A DNA stretch of 64,000 nucleotides from Maccoyibacter intestinihominis (GTDB lineage: Bacteria; Bacillota; Clostridia; Lachnospirales; Lachnospiraceae), in assembly GCF_040096355.1 (NCBI RefSeq), contig NZ_JBBMEX010000010.1:40919-104918 (forward strand), in the 5' to 3' direction. The stretch's first letter is position 1, and every line of letters starts with the position of its first letter. The translations under genes and the position numbers were made by a program. The notes under the pieces are model-generated. The model searched no databases, had not been told where the DNA came from, and worked only from the letters and a program-made list of their open reading frames with translations. Below, piece by piece: positions 16,122-24,223 of this stretch.

Positions 16122-18506
16122 TTACAGTTCCCAGTGCAGGCTGCTGCCCCTCTCCCCCTTAGAAACAACCAGCTTTTTCTCCATCTGCTCCTTTAATTCA
16201 TTGACATGCGAGATGATCCCGATCTGTCTTCCACTGCCGGTCAGTTCTTCTAAGACATTTAATGCCTGCGTTCTTGAGATGTCATCCAAAGAGCCAAAGC
16301 CTTCGTCGATAAACATCATTTCCAACTGTACCGCTCCCGCAGTCCTCTGCACAATGTCCGAAAGTCCCAGTGCCATCGAAAGTGCCGCCATGAATGCCTC
16401 TCCACCAGATAAGGTACGGACATCTCTGATCGCATTTGTAACCAGGCTGTGTACTACCAGATCCAATCCCTCATTTTTTCCCTTGCCGCTCTCCTGACCT
16501 TCTTTTAACTGTAAGACAAAGCTTCCACGGCTCATTTTGATCAGTCTTCGGTTTGCTTCCTTTAAGATCTGTTTAAAATACTTCCTCTGTACATAGGTCT
16601 CAAAGTCCATCTTCACACTTCCACTCAACCGTCCGTTTGCCGTGCGGTTCAGCGTATCTGCAACTGCTGCCTGCTCTTTGAACTGCTCCCGTTTCGCATC
16701 ATACTTTTGCAGGTTCTGACGGATACGCTCATTGATCTCCTGTGTGGTATGAAGCTGCCGCAGTCTGTCCTCTGCGTTTTGAACCTCCTCCGACAGCTCT
16801 CTTTGCCGCTGTTTTTTCTCCGTAAGTTCCAGTGGCTTGCGACCCTCGGTCTCCTGTAACAGCTGTTCTTTCTGCCCTTTGTAGACTGCTTCCTGCTCCT
16901 GTGTCTGCGATAACTCTTCCTGTGTCTTTTTTACGGAAGATTCTAACTGCTGCTTTAACTGCCTGTTCTTTTCTAAGATTGCCATGGCTTCTTCTTTTCC
17001 TGAATAGACCAGATTCTTAGAAGTAAGCTCTAGCTCTTTTGCCGCCTCCGCTAAGAGTACCCGGATCTCCGTCTCTTCCTGCTGCCTTTTCGTATCGTAG
17101 GCACTTTTTGCTTCCATATATTGTCTCTCGCTCTGCTCCCGGTGTTCTTCTGCCTCTGTCCGTTTCTTCCTTGCCTTTTTCACTTCTTCTTCGGATGGTG
17201 CATCCTCAGCCATTTTTGCCAGAGACGGATGATGTGTGGAGCCGCAGACCGGACATGGCATCCCTTCTTCTAAGTCCTTTGCTAAAATCCCTGCCTGCTC
17301 ATGGAAAAATGCCTCATAAACACGCTCATACTCTGCTACGGCTTCTTTTGCCTTCGTAACCCAGATGTTCCACTCCTTTTGTGACGTTTCCATACGCTGC
17401 TTTAAGGTCCCAAGAACTCCCTGATCCTTTTCTAAATCCGCTAAACGTTTCTTTCCGCTTTTCTCTTTTTCCTTTGCCTGTTCTGCCTGTTCATAGAGCG
17501 GTAGGGAATGTTCAATGTCAGCGATCTCTTTTTGGATGCTCTCTCCTTTTTTTTCAAGTTCCTGCTTTGCAGCTTCATGTGCCTGTTTTGCAGTTTCTAC
17601 TTTGTGTTGTAAATCTTTCAGTTGTTCCGTCACCATGTTTAAGTGTTCAAACTGACGGTTCACCTGCTCCTGCACGCTGATATCTTTTGTCAGTTGTTCT
17701 ACGGCTTTTGCTTTTTCATCTTTTATTTTCTGTACGTCCGTGGTTTCTTTTTTACAGGCTACGATATTTTCCTGTAACAGGCTTTGTACCTCTTCGCATG
17801 GAAAGAAGTCATGTTGTAAGAGTTCCTGCATTTTGAGCTTTCCGGCTTCATCCAACCGGACACCGGAGGCTTCCTGCCGCAGTGCCTGCTCCTGTTTTTC
17901 TAACTCATCCTTTAAGACAGAAGCCTGCTGCCGGAAGTAGTCCTGGATCTTCGCACAGTAACCGGTCTGAAAGATCTTAGAAAAGATTGCCTTTCGATCA
18001 TCGGATTTTGTATACAACAGCTTTAGAAAATCGCCCTGTGCCAGCATAGCGGTCTGGGTGAACTGGTTGACATCCAGCCCCACTAAATTCACGATTTCGC
18101 GGTCTGTCCCCTGCTTTTTCTCTGGGAACACCTGTCCGTCCGGCAGGATCAGCTCAACATTCTTTGGAATATTCCGCAGTGTGGTGTTACCGTTTTTCAA
18201 TTCCTTTTGTATCTTATGCTTCGGATTTCTTCTCACCTGATAGATCTTTCCGTGGCTTAAAAACGTCAGTTTCACATAGGTTTCTGTCTTTGCATCTGCA
18301 AACTGACTGCGCATCATACTGCCGCTTCGTTCCCCGCCGCTGGTCTCATCATAGAGTGCATAGGCAATCCCATCAAAAATCGTCGTCTTTCCTGCTCCGG
18401 TATCTCCGGTGATCAGAAAGAGTCCGCTTCCCGCTTTTGTAAAATCCACCTCTACCAATCCGGCATACGAGCCAAAGGCAGACATCTCTAACTTTAACGG
18501 TTTCAT
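16122..18506 (-). CDS. sbcC: Exonuclease SbcCD, subunit C (SMC-like ATPase)
   Basis: SbcC pairs with SbcD to open DNA hairpins and process double-strand ends (bacterial Mre11-Rad50). The N-terminal ATPase half has LITGDTGAGKTTIFDG (Walker A about 34-41) and the Q-loop region. Two long coiled coils rich in Glu/Lys/Gln flank a zinc hook, CPVCG, near residue 420. The C-terminal half has the signature RTLSGGEAFMAALSMALGLSD and Walker B MMFIDEGFGSLD. At 794 residues it is shorter than the E. coli protein because the coiled coils are shorter. Its start overlaps the sbcD stop by 4 bases. The shared promoter region includes a LexA-like box at 19721-19732. Confidence 0.95.
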   Translation of the reverse strand: MKPLKLEMSAFGSYAGLVEVDFTKAGSGLFLITGDTGAGKTTIFDGIAYALYDETSGGERSGSMMRSQFADAKTETYVKLTFLSHGKIYQVRRNPKHKIQKELKNGNTTLRNIPKNVELILPDGQVFPEKKQGTDREIVNLVGLDVNQFTQTAMLAQGDFLKLLYTKSDDRKAIFSKIFQTGYCAKIQDYFRQQASVLKDELEKQEQALRQEASGVRLDEAGKLKMQELLQHDFFPCEEVQSLLQENIVACKKETTDVQKIKDEKAKAVEQLTKDISVQEQVNRQFEHLNMVTEQLKDLQHKVETAKQAHEAAKQELEKKGESIQKEIADIEHSLPLYEQAEQAKEKEKSGKKRLADLEKDQGVLGTLKQRMETSQKEWNIWVTKAKEAVAEYERVYEAFFHEQAGILAKDLEEGMPCPVCGSTHHPSLAKMAEDAPSEEEVKKARKKRTEAEEHREQSERQYMEAKSAYDTKRQQEETEIRVLLAEAAKELELTSKNLVYSGKEEAMAILEKNRQLKQQLESSVKKTQEELSQTQEQEAVYKGQKEQLLQETEGRKPLELTEKKQRQRELSEEVQNAEDRLRQLHTTQEINERIRQNLQKYDAKREQFKEQAAVADTLNRTANGRLSGSVKMDFETYVQRKYFKQILKEANRRLIKMSRGSFVLQLKEGQESGKGKNEGLDLVVHSLVTNAIRDVRTLSGGEAFMAALSMALGLSDIVQRTAGAVQLEMMFIDEGFGSLDDISRTQALNVLEELTGSGRQIGIISHVNELKEQMEKKLVVSKGERGSSLHWEL

Positions 18507-19660
18507 TCTGCTCCCCCCTCTATGATCTCATTCCAGGCATCCTGTGCCGCCTCCTGCTCCGCTTCATTCATGCTTCTGCCCTGCACTGTTTCAAAAAATG
18601 AGGCAAACGATTCAAACAGGCTTTCGGTCTCCTCTTCTTCCTCATAAAGATCTAAAATCCTGCGTGTTCTTTCATTATCAATACGGATCTCTAAAATATG
18701 GTCAAACACCAGCTCTAACTGTTCCTTTGGCATATACGGTTCTTCTTCATCCGTTAAGGTAATGCTGACAAAATCTTTCGCATGCTCTCTCTGCTCTAAT
18801 ACCTCCTGCAGTGTTCCCCGCAGCACACAAAGTTCCCGCAGCGGCTTTAACTGCTTTTTTCGTACAACCGGCTCCTGTCCTTTTTCTCCTAATTCCACAA
18901 TCTGAAAAGATTTCTCATGGGATGCTTCACTTACGGAATATTTAAGTGGTGTTCCTGAATAGTAACACTGTCCTTTTCCAATCCTCTGTGCCCTGTGGAT
19001 ATGACCAAGTGCCACATAGTCAAAATCCTCTAACAGTCTCGTATCGATCTCATCAATCCCGCCCGCCATGCGGATCTCCGAATCACAGGTGAGTGGCTCG
19101 CTGCCACCGGATAAATAGAACTGATGTGACAATAGAACGTTTCGTTTTGTTGTATCTATTTCTTCCTCTTCTAATAATTTTTTCACTGCATCTTCATAGC
19201 TGTCTATTTTTTCTTCTTCGTATTTTTTTCGCAGATGCGACGGTTTGGTAAATGGCAGCAGATAAAAGCATACTTCCCCGGCAGGATCCGTCATCGTCAC
19301 TTTTCGGATCTTTTCGTCTGTTTCCCGCGGTGGCAGACCGGCAATGAATACACCCTCTTTTTCTAAGAGTTCCCGTGCAAATTCTAACCGCTCCCCACTG
19401 TCATGGTTTCCCGCAATGATAAGGATCAGTGCCTTTGGCAGTGTCTCCTTTAACTCTGTTAAAAACCAGTCAAACAGACTGACCGCCTCTGCAGACGGAA
19501 TCGTTTTATCATAAATATCGCCACATAACAGAACGGCATCCGGCTGTTCCTCCTTTGCCGCTTCCAAAATCTGGTGAAAGACGTATTTTTGATCTTCTAA
19601 AAGTGAATAATAAAATAAATGTTTTCCAATATGCAGATCACTTAAATGAAAAAATTTCAT
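18503..19660 (-). CDS. sbcD: Exonuclease SbcCD, subunit D (Mre11-like nuclease)
   Basis: SbcD is the metal-dependent phosphodiesterase subunit of SbcCD. Its metal-binding motifs appear in order: LSDLHIGKHL (7-16), LLCGDIYDK (about 44-52), IIAGNHDSGE (about 81-90), LLSHQFY and YVALGHIHRAQ (about 215-225). The C-terminal part is acidic and contains the SbcC-binding helices. The 385-residue length fits the family. The ribosome binding site AGGAGG-type string lies just before the ATG. The gene is divergent from dinB across a 232-base region. Confidence 0.95.
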   Translation of the reverse strand: MKFFHLSDLHIGKHLFYYSLLEDQKYVFHQILEAAKEEQPDAVLLCGDIYDKTIPSAEAVSLFDWFLTELKETLPKALILIIAGNHDSGERLEFARELLEKEGVFIAGLPPRETDEKIRKVTMTDPAGEVCFYLLPFTKPSHLRKKYEEEKIDSYEDAVKKLLEEEEIDTTKRNVLLSHQFYLSGGSEPLTCDSEIRMAGGIDEIDTRLLEDFDYVALGHIHRAQRIGKGQCYYSGTPLKYSVSEASHEKSFQIVELGEKGQEPVVRKKQLKPLRELCVLRGTLQEVLEQREHAKDFVSITLTDEEEPYMPKEQLELVFDHILEIRIDNERTRRILDLYEEEEETESLFESFASFFETVQGRSMNEAEQEAAQDAWNEIIEGGAE

Positions 19661-19720
19661 AGCTCCTCCTTTTCTATCTGTACGAGTCCGCTTCGCTATG
19701 TTATACTAACATCATAAACA

Positions 19721-19732
19721 AAACATTTGTTC
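19721..19732. promoter_or_regulatory. LexA (SOS) box-like operator between sbcD and dinB
   Basis: AAACATTTGTTC matches the Gram-positive LexA consensus GAAC-N4-GTTC at seven of eight defined positions. On the minus strand a TATAAC -10-like string follows about 20 bases later, so LexA binding here could cover the sbcDC promoter; dinB is the classical SOS partner on the other side. It is a single site seen by eye. Confidence 0.55.
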
Positions 19733-19892
19733 TTGTCCAGTGGATTTTTTATCCGACATTTTTATTTGACGGAACAGACCTATTTTATTAGGAAGAGATT
19801 CAGAACAAATTCAGAATGAGTTTTAGGACAAAATTTAGAACAAATTTTAGAAAGAGTTTTAGAAAGAAATCTGCAAAAAGGAGATTTGGAAC

Positions 19893-21104
19893 TTGGAACC
19901 GGTTATTTTTCATATTGACGTAAATTCCGCTTTTTTAAGCTGGACTGCCATTGAACAACTGAAAAATGGAAGCACGGTCGATCTGCGCACAATCCCGTCC
20001 ATTATCGGCGGAGACCGTGAGAGCCGCCATGGGATCGTACTGGCAAAATCTACTTCTGCGAAAACGTTCGGTATCAAAACCGGCGAACCGGTCGCACATG
20101 CTCTTCGAAAATGCGAATCCCTGGTTATCGCACGTCCGGATCATGCGATGTACCGTCAGTATTCCAAGCAGCTTATGACGCTTCTGCGTACGTTTACACC
20201 GGACATTGAACAGCTTTCCATTGATGAATGTTTTTTGGACTTTACACCGATCGCCTATCAATACAAATCTCCGATTGCCGGAGCCACCCTTATTTCTAAG
20301 ACTGTCAAAGAGCAACTTGGCTTTACCGTTAACATCGGGATCGCACCGAATAAGCTGCTCGCTAAGATGGCAAGTGATTTTGAAAAACCAGACCGCATCC
20401 ACACGCTCTGGAAAGAAGAGATCCCGAAAAAACTCTGGCCGCTTCCTATCGAGGATCTTTATATGGTAGGAAGATCCAGCTCTGCCAGACTGCGTTCTCT
20501 TGGGATCACAACGATCGGAGAACTCGCACATACCGACAAAGATTTTTTAATACGGGAATTCAAAAGCCATGGGCTGCTCATGTGGGAATATGCCAACGGG
20601 ATTGCTCCCGCAGAAGTACACAGCACTGTTGAAAAATTAAAAGGTGTCGGCAATTCCACGACTTTGGCACAGGACGTTTCGAATGCCGACGATGCCAAAA
20701 AAGTGCTGCTTGCCTTAGCGGAACAGGTCTCTTCGAGGCTCCGAAAGTCCAATCAGCTTGCACAGTCCGTAACCGTGGAGATCAAATACAGCACGTTTCA
20801 ACGTACCTCGCACCAGAAGGTGCTGCTCTTTCCCACGAATTCGACCCAGCCGATCTATGAGCTCTCCTGCCGTCTCTTTGATGAGCTTTGGAACCACACT
20901 CCGATACGGCTGCTCGGTATCCGCACCGGAAAACTCTTAGATGAGGATGCACCGGTCCAGATGACTCTGTTTGACTCCGGTTATTTAGAAGCAAAATCCG
21001 AAAAGCAGCAGAAATTAGATGCTGCCTTGGATCAGATCAAATCCCGCTATGGAGAAAATGCTGTCATACGCGGCAGTTTTTTCCCTGAAAAAGAAGAACC
21101 CTGA
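19893..21104 (+). CDS. dinB: DNA polymerase IV (Y-family)
   Basis: This error-prone translesion polymerase bypasses damaged template bases. The catalytic palm motifs are FHIDVNSAFLSW (4-15) and LSIDECFLDF (about 108-117), which carry the metal-binding acidic residues. Helix-hairpin-helix thumb residues (VGRSSSARLRSLGITTIGELA) lie near 195-215, and the little-finger domain covers about 240-350. The start is TTG at 19893, preceded by AAAGGAG about 9 bases upstream; no in-frame ATG fits. The 403-residue length is standard. Placement beside sbcDC and the LexA-like box supports damage induction. Confidence 0.93.
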   Translation: MEPVIFHIDVNSAFLSWTAIEQLKNGSTVDLRTIPSIIGGDRESRHGIVLAKSTSAKTFGIKTGEPVAHALRKCESLVIARPDHAMYRQYSKQLMTLLRTFTPDIEQLSIDECFLDFTPIAYQYKSPIAGATLISKTVKEQLGFTVNIGIAPNKLLAKMASDFEKPDRIHTLWKEEIPKKLWPLPIEDLYMVGRSSSARLRSLGITTIGELAHTDKDFLIREFKSHGLLMWEYANGIAPAEVHSTVEKLKGVGNSTTLAQDVSNADDAKKVLLALAEQVSSRLRKSNQLAQSVTVEIKYSTFQRTSHQKVLLFPTNSTQPIYELSCRLFDELWNHTPIRLLGIRTGKLLDEDAPVQMTLFDSGYLEAKSEKQQKLDAALDQIKSRYGENAVIRGSFFPEKEEP

Positions 21105-21107
21105 CTA

Positions 21108-21136
21108 TTGTATTTTCCCCGAAATTGGCTTAAAAT
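21108..21136 (+). promoter_or_regulatory. Promoter of mtnN-luxS
   Basis: TTGTAT (21108-21113) and TAAAAT (21131-21136) are separated by 17 bases, starting just after the dinB stop and 40 bases before the mtnN start codon. Confidence 0.6.
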
Positions 21137-21176
21137 GGAACTGTTTGAGTTAAAATCACAAAAAGAGGAGGATTGT

Positions 21177-21869
21177 ATGTTAGGAATTATTGGAGCAATG
21201 GACGAAGAAGTTGCAAAGTTCAAAGAGCATATGACAGATGTGGAAGTCCACAGCAAGGCTTCCATGGATTTTTATAAAGGATTTTTAAATGGAAAGGAAG
21301 CTGTTGTTGTACGTTCCGGTATCGGTAAAGTCAATGCCGGTATCTGTACACAGATCCTTGTCGATGATTACGAAGTCGATGCTGTCATCAACACCGGAAT
21401 CGCCGGCTCTTTAAATAAGGATATCGATATCGGGGATATTGTGTTGTCCACAGATACGTTAGAGCATGATATGGATGCCGTTTCTTTCGGTTATCCGCTG
21501 GGTCAGATCCCAAGAATGGACACGCTTTCTTTTACGGCAGATGAGCATCTTCGAAAAGTTGCCAAAGAATCCTGTGACAAGGTTCTTTCCGGTGTAAAGG
21601 TATTTGAGGGTCGTGTGGTAAGCGGTGACCAGTTTGTTTCCAGCCATGAGAAAAAGGACTGGCTGGTAGAGACCTTCGGCGGTTACTGTACCGAAATGGA
21701 AGGTGCTGCGATCGCACATGCCGCTTATCTGAACAACATCCCGTTTTTGATCATCCGTGCCATTTCCGATAAAGCAGATGACAGTGCTTCTATGGACTAT
21801 CCTGCATTTGAAAAAATGGCAATCGCGAACTCTGTAACTTTGATCTTAGAAATGGCAGGTAATTTATAA
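21177..21869 (+). CDS. mtnN: 5'-methylthioadenosine/S-adenosylhomocysteine nucleosidase
   Basis: MtnN (Pfs) removes adenine from MTA and from S-adenosylhomocysteine; the latter gives S-ribosylhomocysteine, the substrate of LuxS encoded next. The protein begins MLGIIGAMDEEV with the catalytic glutamate near residue 11. It has VVRSGIGKVNAG near 45, GIAGSL near 76, and the C-terminal EMEGAAIAH (about 172) and ISDKADD with the catalytic aspartate. The ATG at 21177 follows GAGGAGG by about 5 bases and gives the usual 230 residues; the upstream in-frame extension is non-homologous. It overlaps luxS by one base. Confidence 0.95.
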   Translation: MLGIIGAMDEEVAKFKEHMTDVEVHSKASMDFYKGFLNGKEAVVVRSGIGKVNAGICTQILVDDYEVDAVINTGIAGSLNKDIDIGDIVLSTDTLEHDMDAVSFGYPLGQIPRMDTLSFTADEHLRKVAKESCDKVLSGVKVFEGRVVSGDQFVSSHEKKDWLVETFGGYCTEMEGAAIAHAAYLNNIPFLIIRAISDKADDSASMDYPAFEKMAIANSVTLILEMAGNL

Positions 21870-22348
21870 TGGAAAAAATCGCAAGTTTTACTGTAGATCA
21901 TTTAAGACTTCTTCCGGGTGTCTATGTGTCCAGAAAAGACCATGCCGGAAGCGAAGTGCTTACCACTTTTGATATCCGCATGACACGCCCGAATTTTGAA
22001 CCGGTCATGAATACTGCGGAAATACACGCTATCGAGCATCTGGGTGCAACTTTTTTACGCAATCATAAGGATTTTGCCTCAAAAACCATTTATTTTGGAC
22101 CGATGGGCTGCCGCACCGGATTCTATCTGATCCTTGCCGGCGATTACGAATCTGAGGACATCGTTACACTTTTAACAGAAATGTTTACGTTTATCCGTGA
22201 TTACGAGGGTACGATCCCGGGAGCTGCCGCTAAGGACTGTGGCAATTATTTAGACTTAAATCTGCCTATGGCAAAATATGTTGCAAAAAAATACTTAGAG
22301 GAAGTGTTAGAGCATATTTCGGATGACAGACTCCACTATCCGGCATAG
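21869..22348 (+). CDS. luxS: S-ribosylhomocysteine lyase LuxS
   Basis: LuxS cleaves S-ribosylhomocysteine into homocysteine and DPD, the precursor of autoinducer-2. Its metal-site signature is AIEHLGATFLRNH (the HxxEH-type histidines near residues 52-58), and the third ligand is in KDCGNYLDLNL near residue 126. GPMGCRTGFY is also characteristic. The 159-residue length is typical. The start overlaps the mtnN stop (TAATG), so the two activated-methyl-cycle steps are translationally coupled. No lsr-type AI-2 uptake genes lie in the window. Confidence 0.97.
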   Translation: MEKIASFTVDHLRLLPGVYVSRKDHAGSEVLTTFDIRMTRPNFEPVMNTAEIHAIEHLGATFLRNHKDFASKTIYFGPMGCRTGFYLILAGDYESEDIVTLLTEMFTFIRDYEGTIPGAAAKDCGNYLDLNLPMAKYVAKKYLEEVLEHISDDRLHYPA

Positions 22349-22384
22349 CCGATGCACTTTTTGGCAATTTCTGTCAAACTACAG

Positions 22385-22413
22385 TTGAGAACAACATCCC
22401 GTCATAGTATAAT
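22385..22413 (+). promoter_or_regulatory. Promoter of the Fe-S assembly pair
   Basis: TTGAGA (22385-22390) and TATAAT (22408-22413) are separated by 17 bases, 43 bases before the ATP-binding-protein start. Confidence 0.75.
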
Positions 22414-22455
22414 GTAGCTTGATTGTTATATATTTATCAAAAATTTGGAGGAACT

Positions 22456-23178
22456 ATGTTAGAATTAAAAAATATCAGTTATGAAGTCGATGACGACAAT
22501 GACAATAAAGAGATTCTAAAAAATGTCAATCTGACGATTGATGAACATTTTGTGGCGATCACCGGTCCGAACGGTGGCGGTAAATCCACACTTGCCCGCA
22601 TCATTGCCGGCATTCATACACCGACCAGCGGTCAGATCCTGTTTAACGGAGAAGACATTACAGATCTCAGCATTACTGAGCGTGCCAAACGCGGTATCAG
22701 CTTTGCTTTCCAGCAGCCGGTCCATTTCAAGGGACTGACGGTAAAAGATCTGGTAAATATTGCAGCAGGCAAACCGATGTCTGTCAGCGATATCTGTGAT
22801 ATTCTCTCTGAGGTTGGCCTTTGTGCCAGAGAATACATTGACCGTGAAGTGAACTCCAGCCTTTCCGGCGGTGAGTTAAAGCGAATCGAGATCGCTACTA
22901 TTTTAGCAAGAGGAACCCAGCTTTCTATTTTTGACGAGCCGGAAGCAGGTATTGATCTTTGGAGCTTTAACAGCCTGATCAAGGTATTTGAAAAAATGAG
23001 AGATGAGATCAACGGCTCTATCCTGATCATCTCCCACCAGGAGCGTATTTTAAACATTGCAGATAAGATCATCGTCATTGCAAACGGCAGCGTGGATTCC
23101 ATCGGTTCGAAAGAAGAGATCATGCCACGCCTGATGAACCAGCCAAGCACTTGCAAGACATTAACAGATAAAGCATAA
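22456..23178 (+). CDS. SufC-like ABC ATPase of a minimal SUF (SMS-type) Fe-S assembly system
   Basis: This soluble ABC-type ATPase of the SufC family would power Fe-S cluster assembly on its SufB-like partner. Walker A GPNGGGKST is near residues 34-42, the Q-loop FAFQQPVHFK near 82, the signature SSLSGGELKRIEIA near 132, Walker B LSIFDEPEAGID near 158, and a final switch histidine in IISHQERI. The ATG at 22456 follows GGAGGAA by 5 bases (240 residues); the longer upstream frame is unlikely. It lies 15 bases before a compact SufB/D-family gene, and no sufS, sufU or sufE is adjacent. A two-gene C+B arrangement with short proteins fits the described SUF-like minimal system. Confidence 0.85.
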   Translation: MLELKNISYEVDDDNDNKEILKNVNLTIDEHFVAITGPNGGGKSTLARIIAGIHTPTSGQILFNGEDITDLSITERAKRGISFAFQQPVHFKGLTVKDLVNIAAGKPMSVSDICDILSEVGLCAREYIDREVNSSLSGGELKRIEIATILARGTQLSIFDEPEAGIDLWSFNSLIKVFEKMRDEINGSILIISHQERILNIADKIIVIANGSVDSIGSKEEIMPRLMNQPSTCKTLTDKA

Positions 23179-23193
23179 AAAGGAGGTCTTAGC

Positions 23194-24111
23194 ATGGATG
23201 CCATTCAGAAGAATTTATTAGAGCAGGTTGCGGGACTGCATGAGATCCCGGAGGGAGCTTATAACATCCGTTCGGACGGACAGCTTGCCGGACGCAACAC
23301 TACTGCGAATATTGATATTATTTCCAAACAGGACAAGTCCGGTATCGATATTTATATCAAACCGGGAACTACAAATGAAAGTGTACACATTCCGGTTATT
23401 TTAAGCCAGAGCGGTTTACAGGAGTTAGTCTATAATGATTTCCACGTCGGAGAGAACTGCGATGTTACCATTATTGCAGGCTGCGGTATCCACAACTGTG
23501 GAACTGATACTTCAAAGCATGACGGTGTACACACCTTCTATGTTGGAAAAAATTCCAAAGTCCGCTATATCGAAAGACACTATGGGGAAGGCGATGGACG
23601 CGGTGAGAACATTATGAATCCTCAGACCGTTGTCCACTTAGAAGAGAACGCCTATATGGAAATGGAGACTACCCAGATCAAGGGAATCGATTCCACCAAC
23701 CGTATCACCAGAGGCGACTTAAAAGACGGAGCGACTTTAGAGGTCCGCGAAAAGATCATGACACACGGAAAACAGTATGCAAAGACTGATTTCCATGTAG
23801 AACTCAACGGAAAGGATTCCAGCACCAATATCGTATCCCGTTCCGTTGCCAAGGGCGAATCCCATCAGGTCTTTTTAGCAAAGATCAGCGGTAACAATAA
23901 ATGTGCCGGCCACAGCGAATGTGATGCCATCATTATGGAAAATGCCCATGTTGATGCTACGCCGGAGCTTTCCGCTAATAACATTGATGCCAGCCTGATC
24001 CACGAAGCTGCGATCGGTAAAATTGCAGGTGACCAGTTGATCAAACTGATGACACTTGGTCTGACCGAAGCAGAAGCCGAAGAACAGATCATCAACGGAT
24101 TTTTAAAATAA
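23194..24111 (+). CDS. SufB/SufD-family scaffold, short form (SMS-type)
   Basis: This 305-residue SufBD-superfamily protein, consisting mostly of the parallel beta-helix core, would act as the scaffold on which SufC drives cluster assembly. Recognisable features are GCGIHNCGTDTSKHDGVHTF near residues 90-110, RYIERHYGEGDG near 129, the SRSVAKGESHQVF region near 210, CAGHSECDAIIM near 236, and the family C-terminus HEAAIGKIAGDQLIKLMTLGLTE. It is far shorter than SufB of the full SUF operon (about 470-495). It is preceded by AAGGAGG and lies 15 bases after its ATPase. Cysteines in the GCGIHNCG and CAGHSEC segments are candidates for cluster contacts, by inference. Confidence 0.85.
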   Translation: MDAIQKNLLEQVAGLHEIPEGAYNIRSDGQLAGRNTTANIDIISKQDKSGIDIYIKPGTTNESVHIPVILSQSGLQELVYNDFHVGENCDVTIIAGCGIHNCGTDTSKHDGVHTFYVGKNSKVRYIERHYGEGDGRGENIMNPQTVVHLEENAYMEMETTQIKGIDSTNRITRGDLKDGATLEVREKIMTHGKQYAKTDFHVELNGKDSSTNIVSRSVAKGESHQVFLAKISGNNKCAGHSECDAIIMENAHVDATPELSANNIDASLIHEAAIGKIAGDQLIKLMTLGLTEAEAEEQIINGFLK

Positions 24112-24125
24112 TATTTGAAAATAGA

Positions 24126-24158
24126 AAAATGCACGCGCAGATTTACGCGTGCATTTTT
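24126..24158. terminator. Bidirectional terminator after the Fe-S pair
   Basis: AAAATGCACGCG pairs with CGCGTGCATTTTT over 12 pairs with an 8-base loop. T runs follow on both strands, serving the plus-strand Fe-S genes and the minus-strand surface gene. Confidence 0.9.
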
Positions 24159-24223
24159 ATTGCCTATTTCACAGGACTTCTACCTGCTTCTTATCTCTTC
24201 TGTGGCTCTCCACAATATTTACA

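Noticed and set aside
19935..20531. 198-codon minus-strand frame opposite dinB
   Set aside because: It is antisense to the strongly conserved polymerase gene and its product resembles no protein family.
22632..23204. 190-codon minus-strand frame opposite the SufC-like gene
   Set aside because: It is a shadow of the real ABC ATPase gene, with no ribosome binding site.
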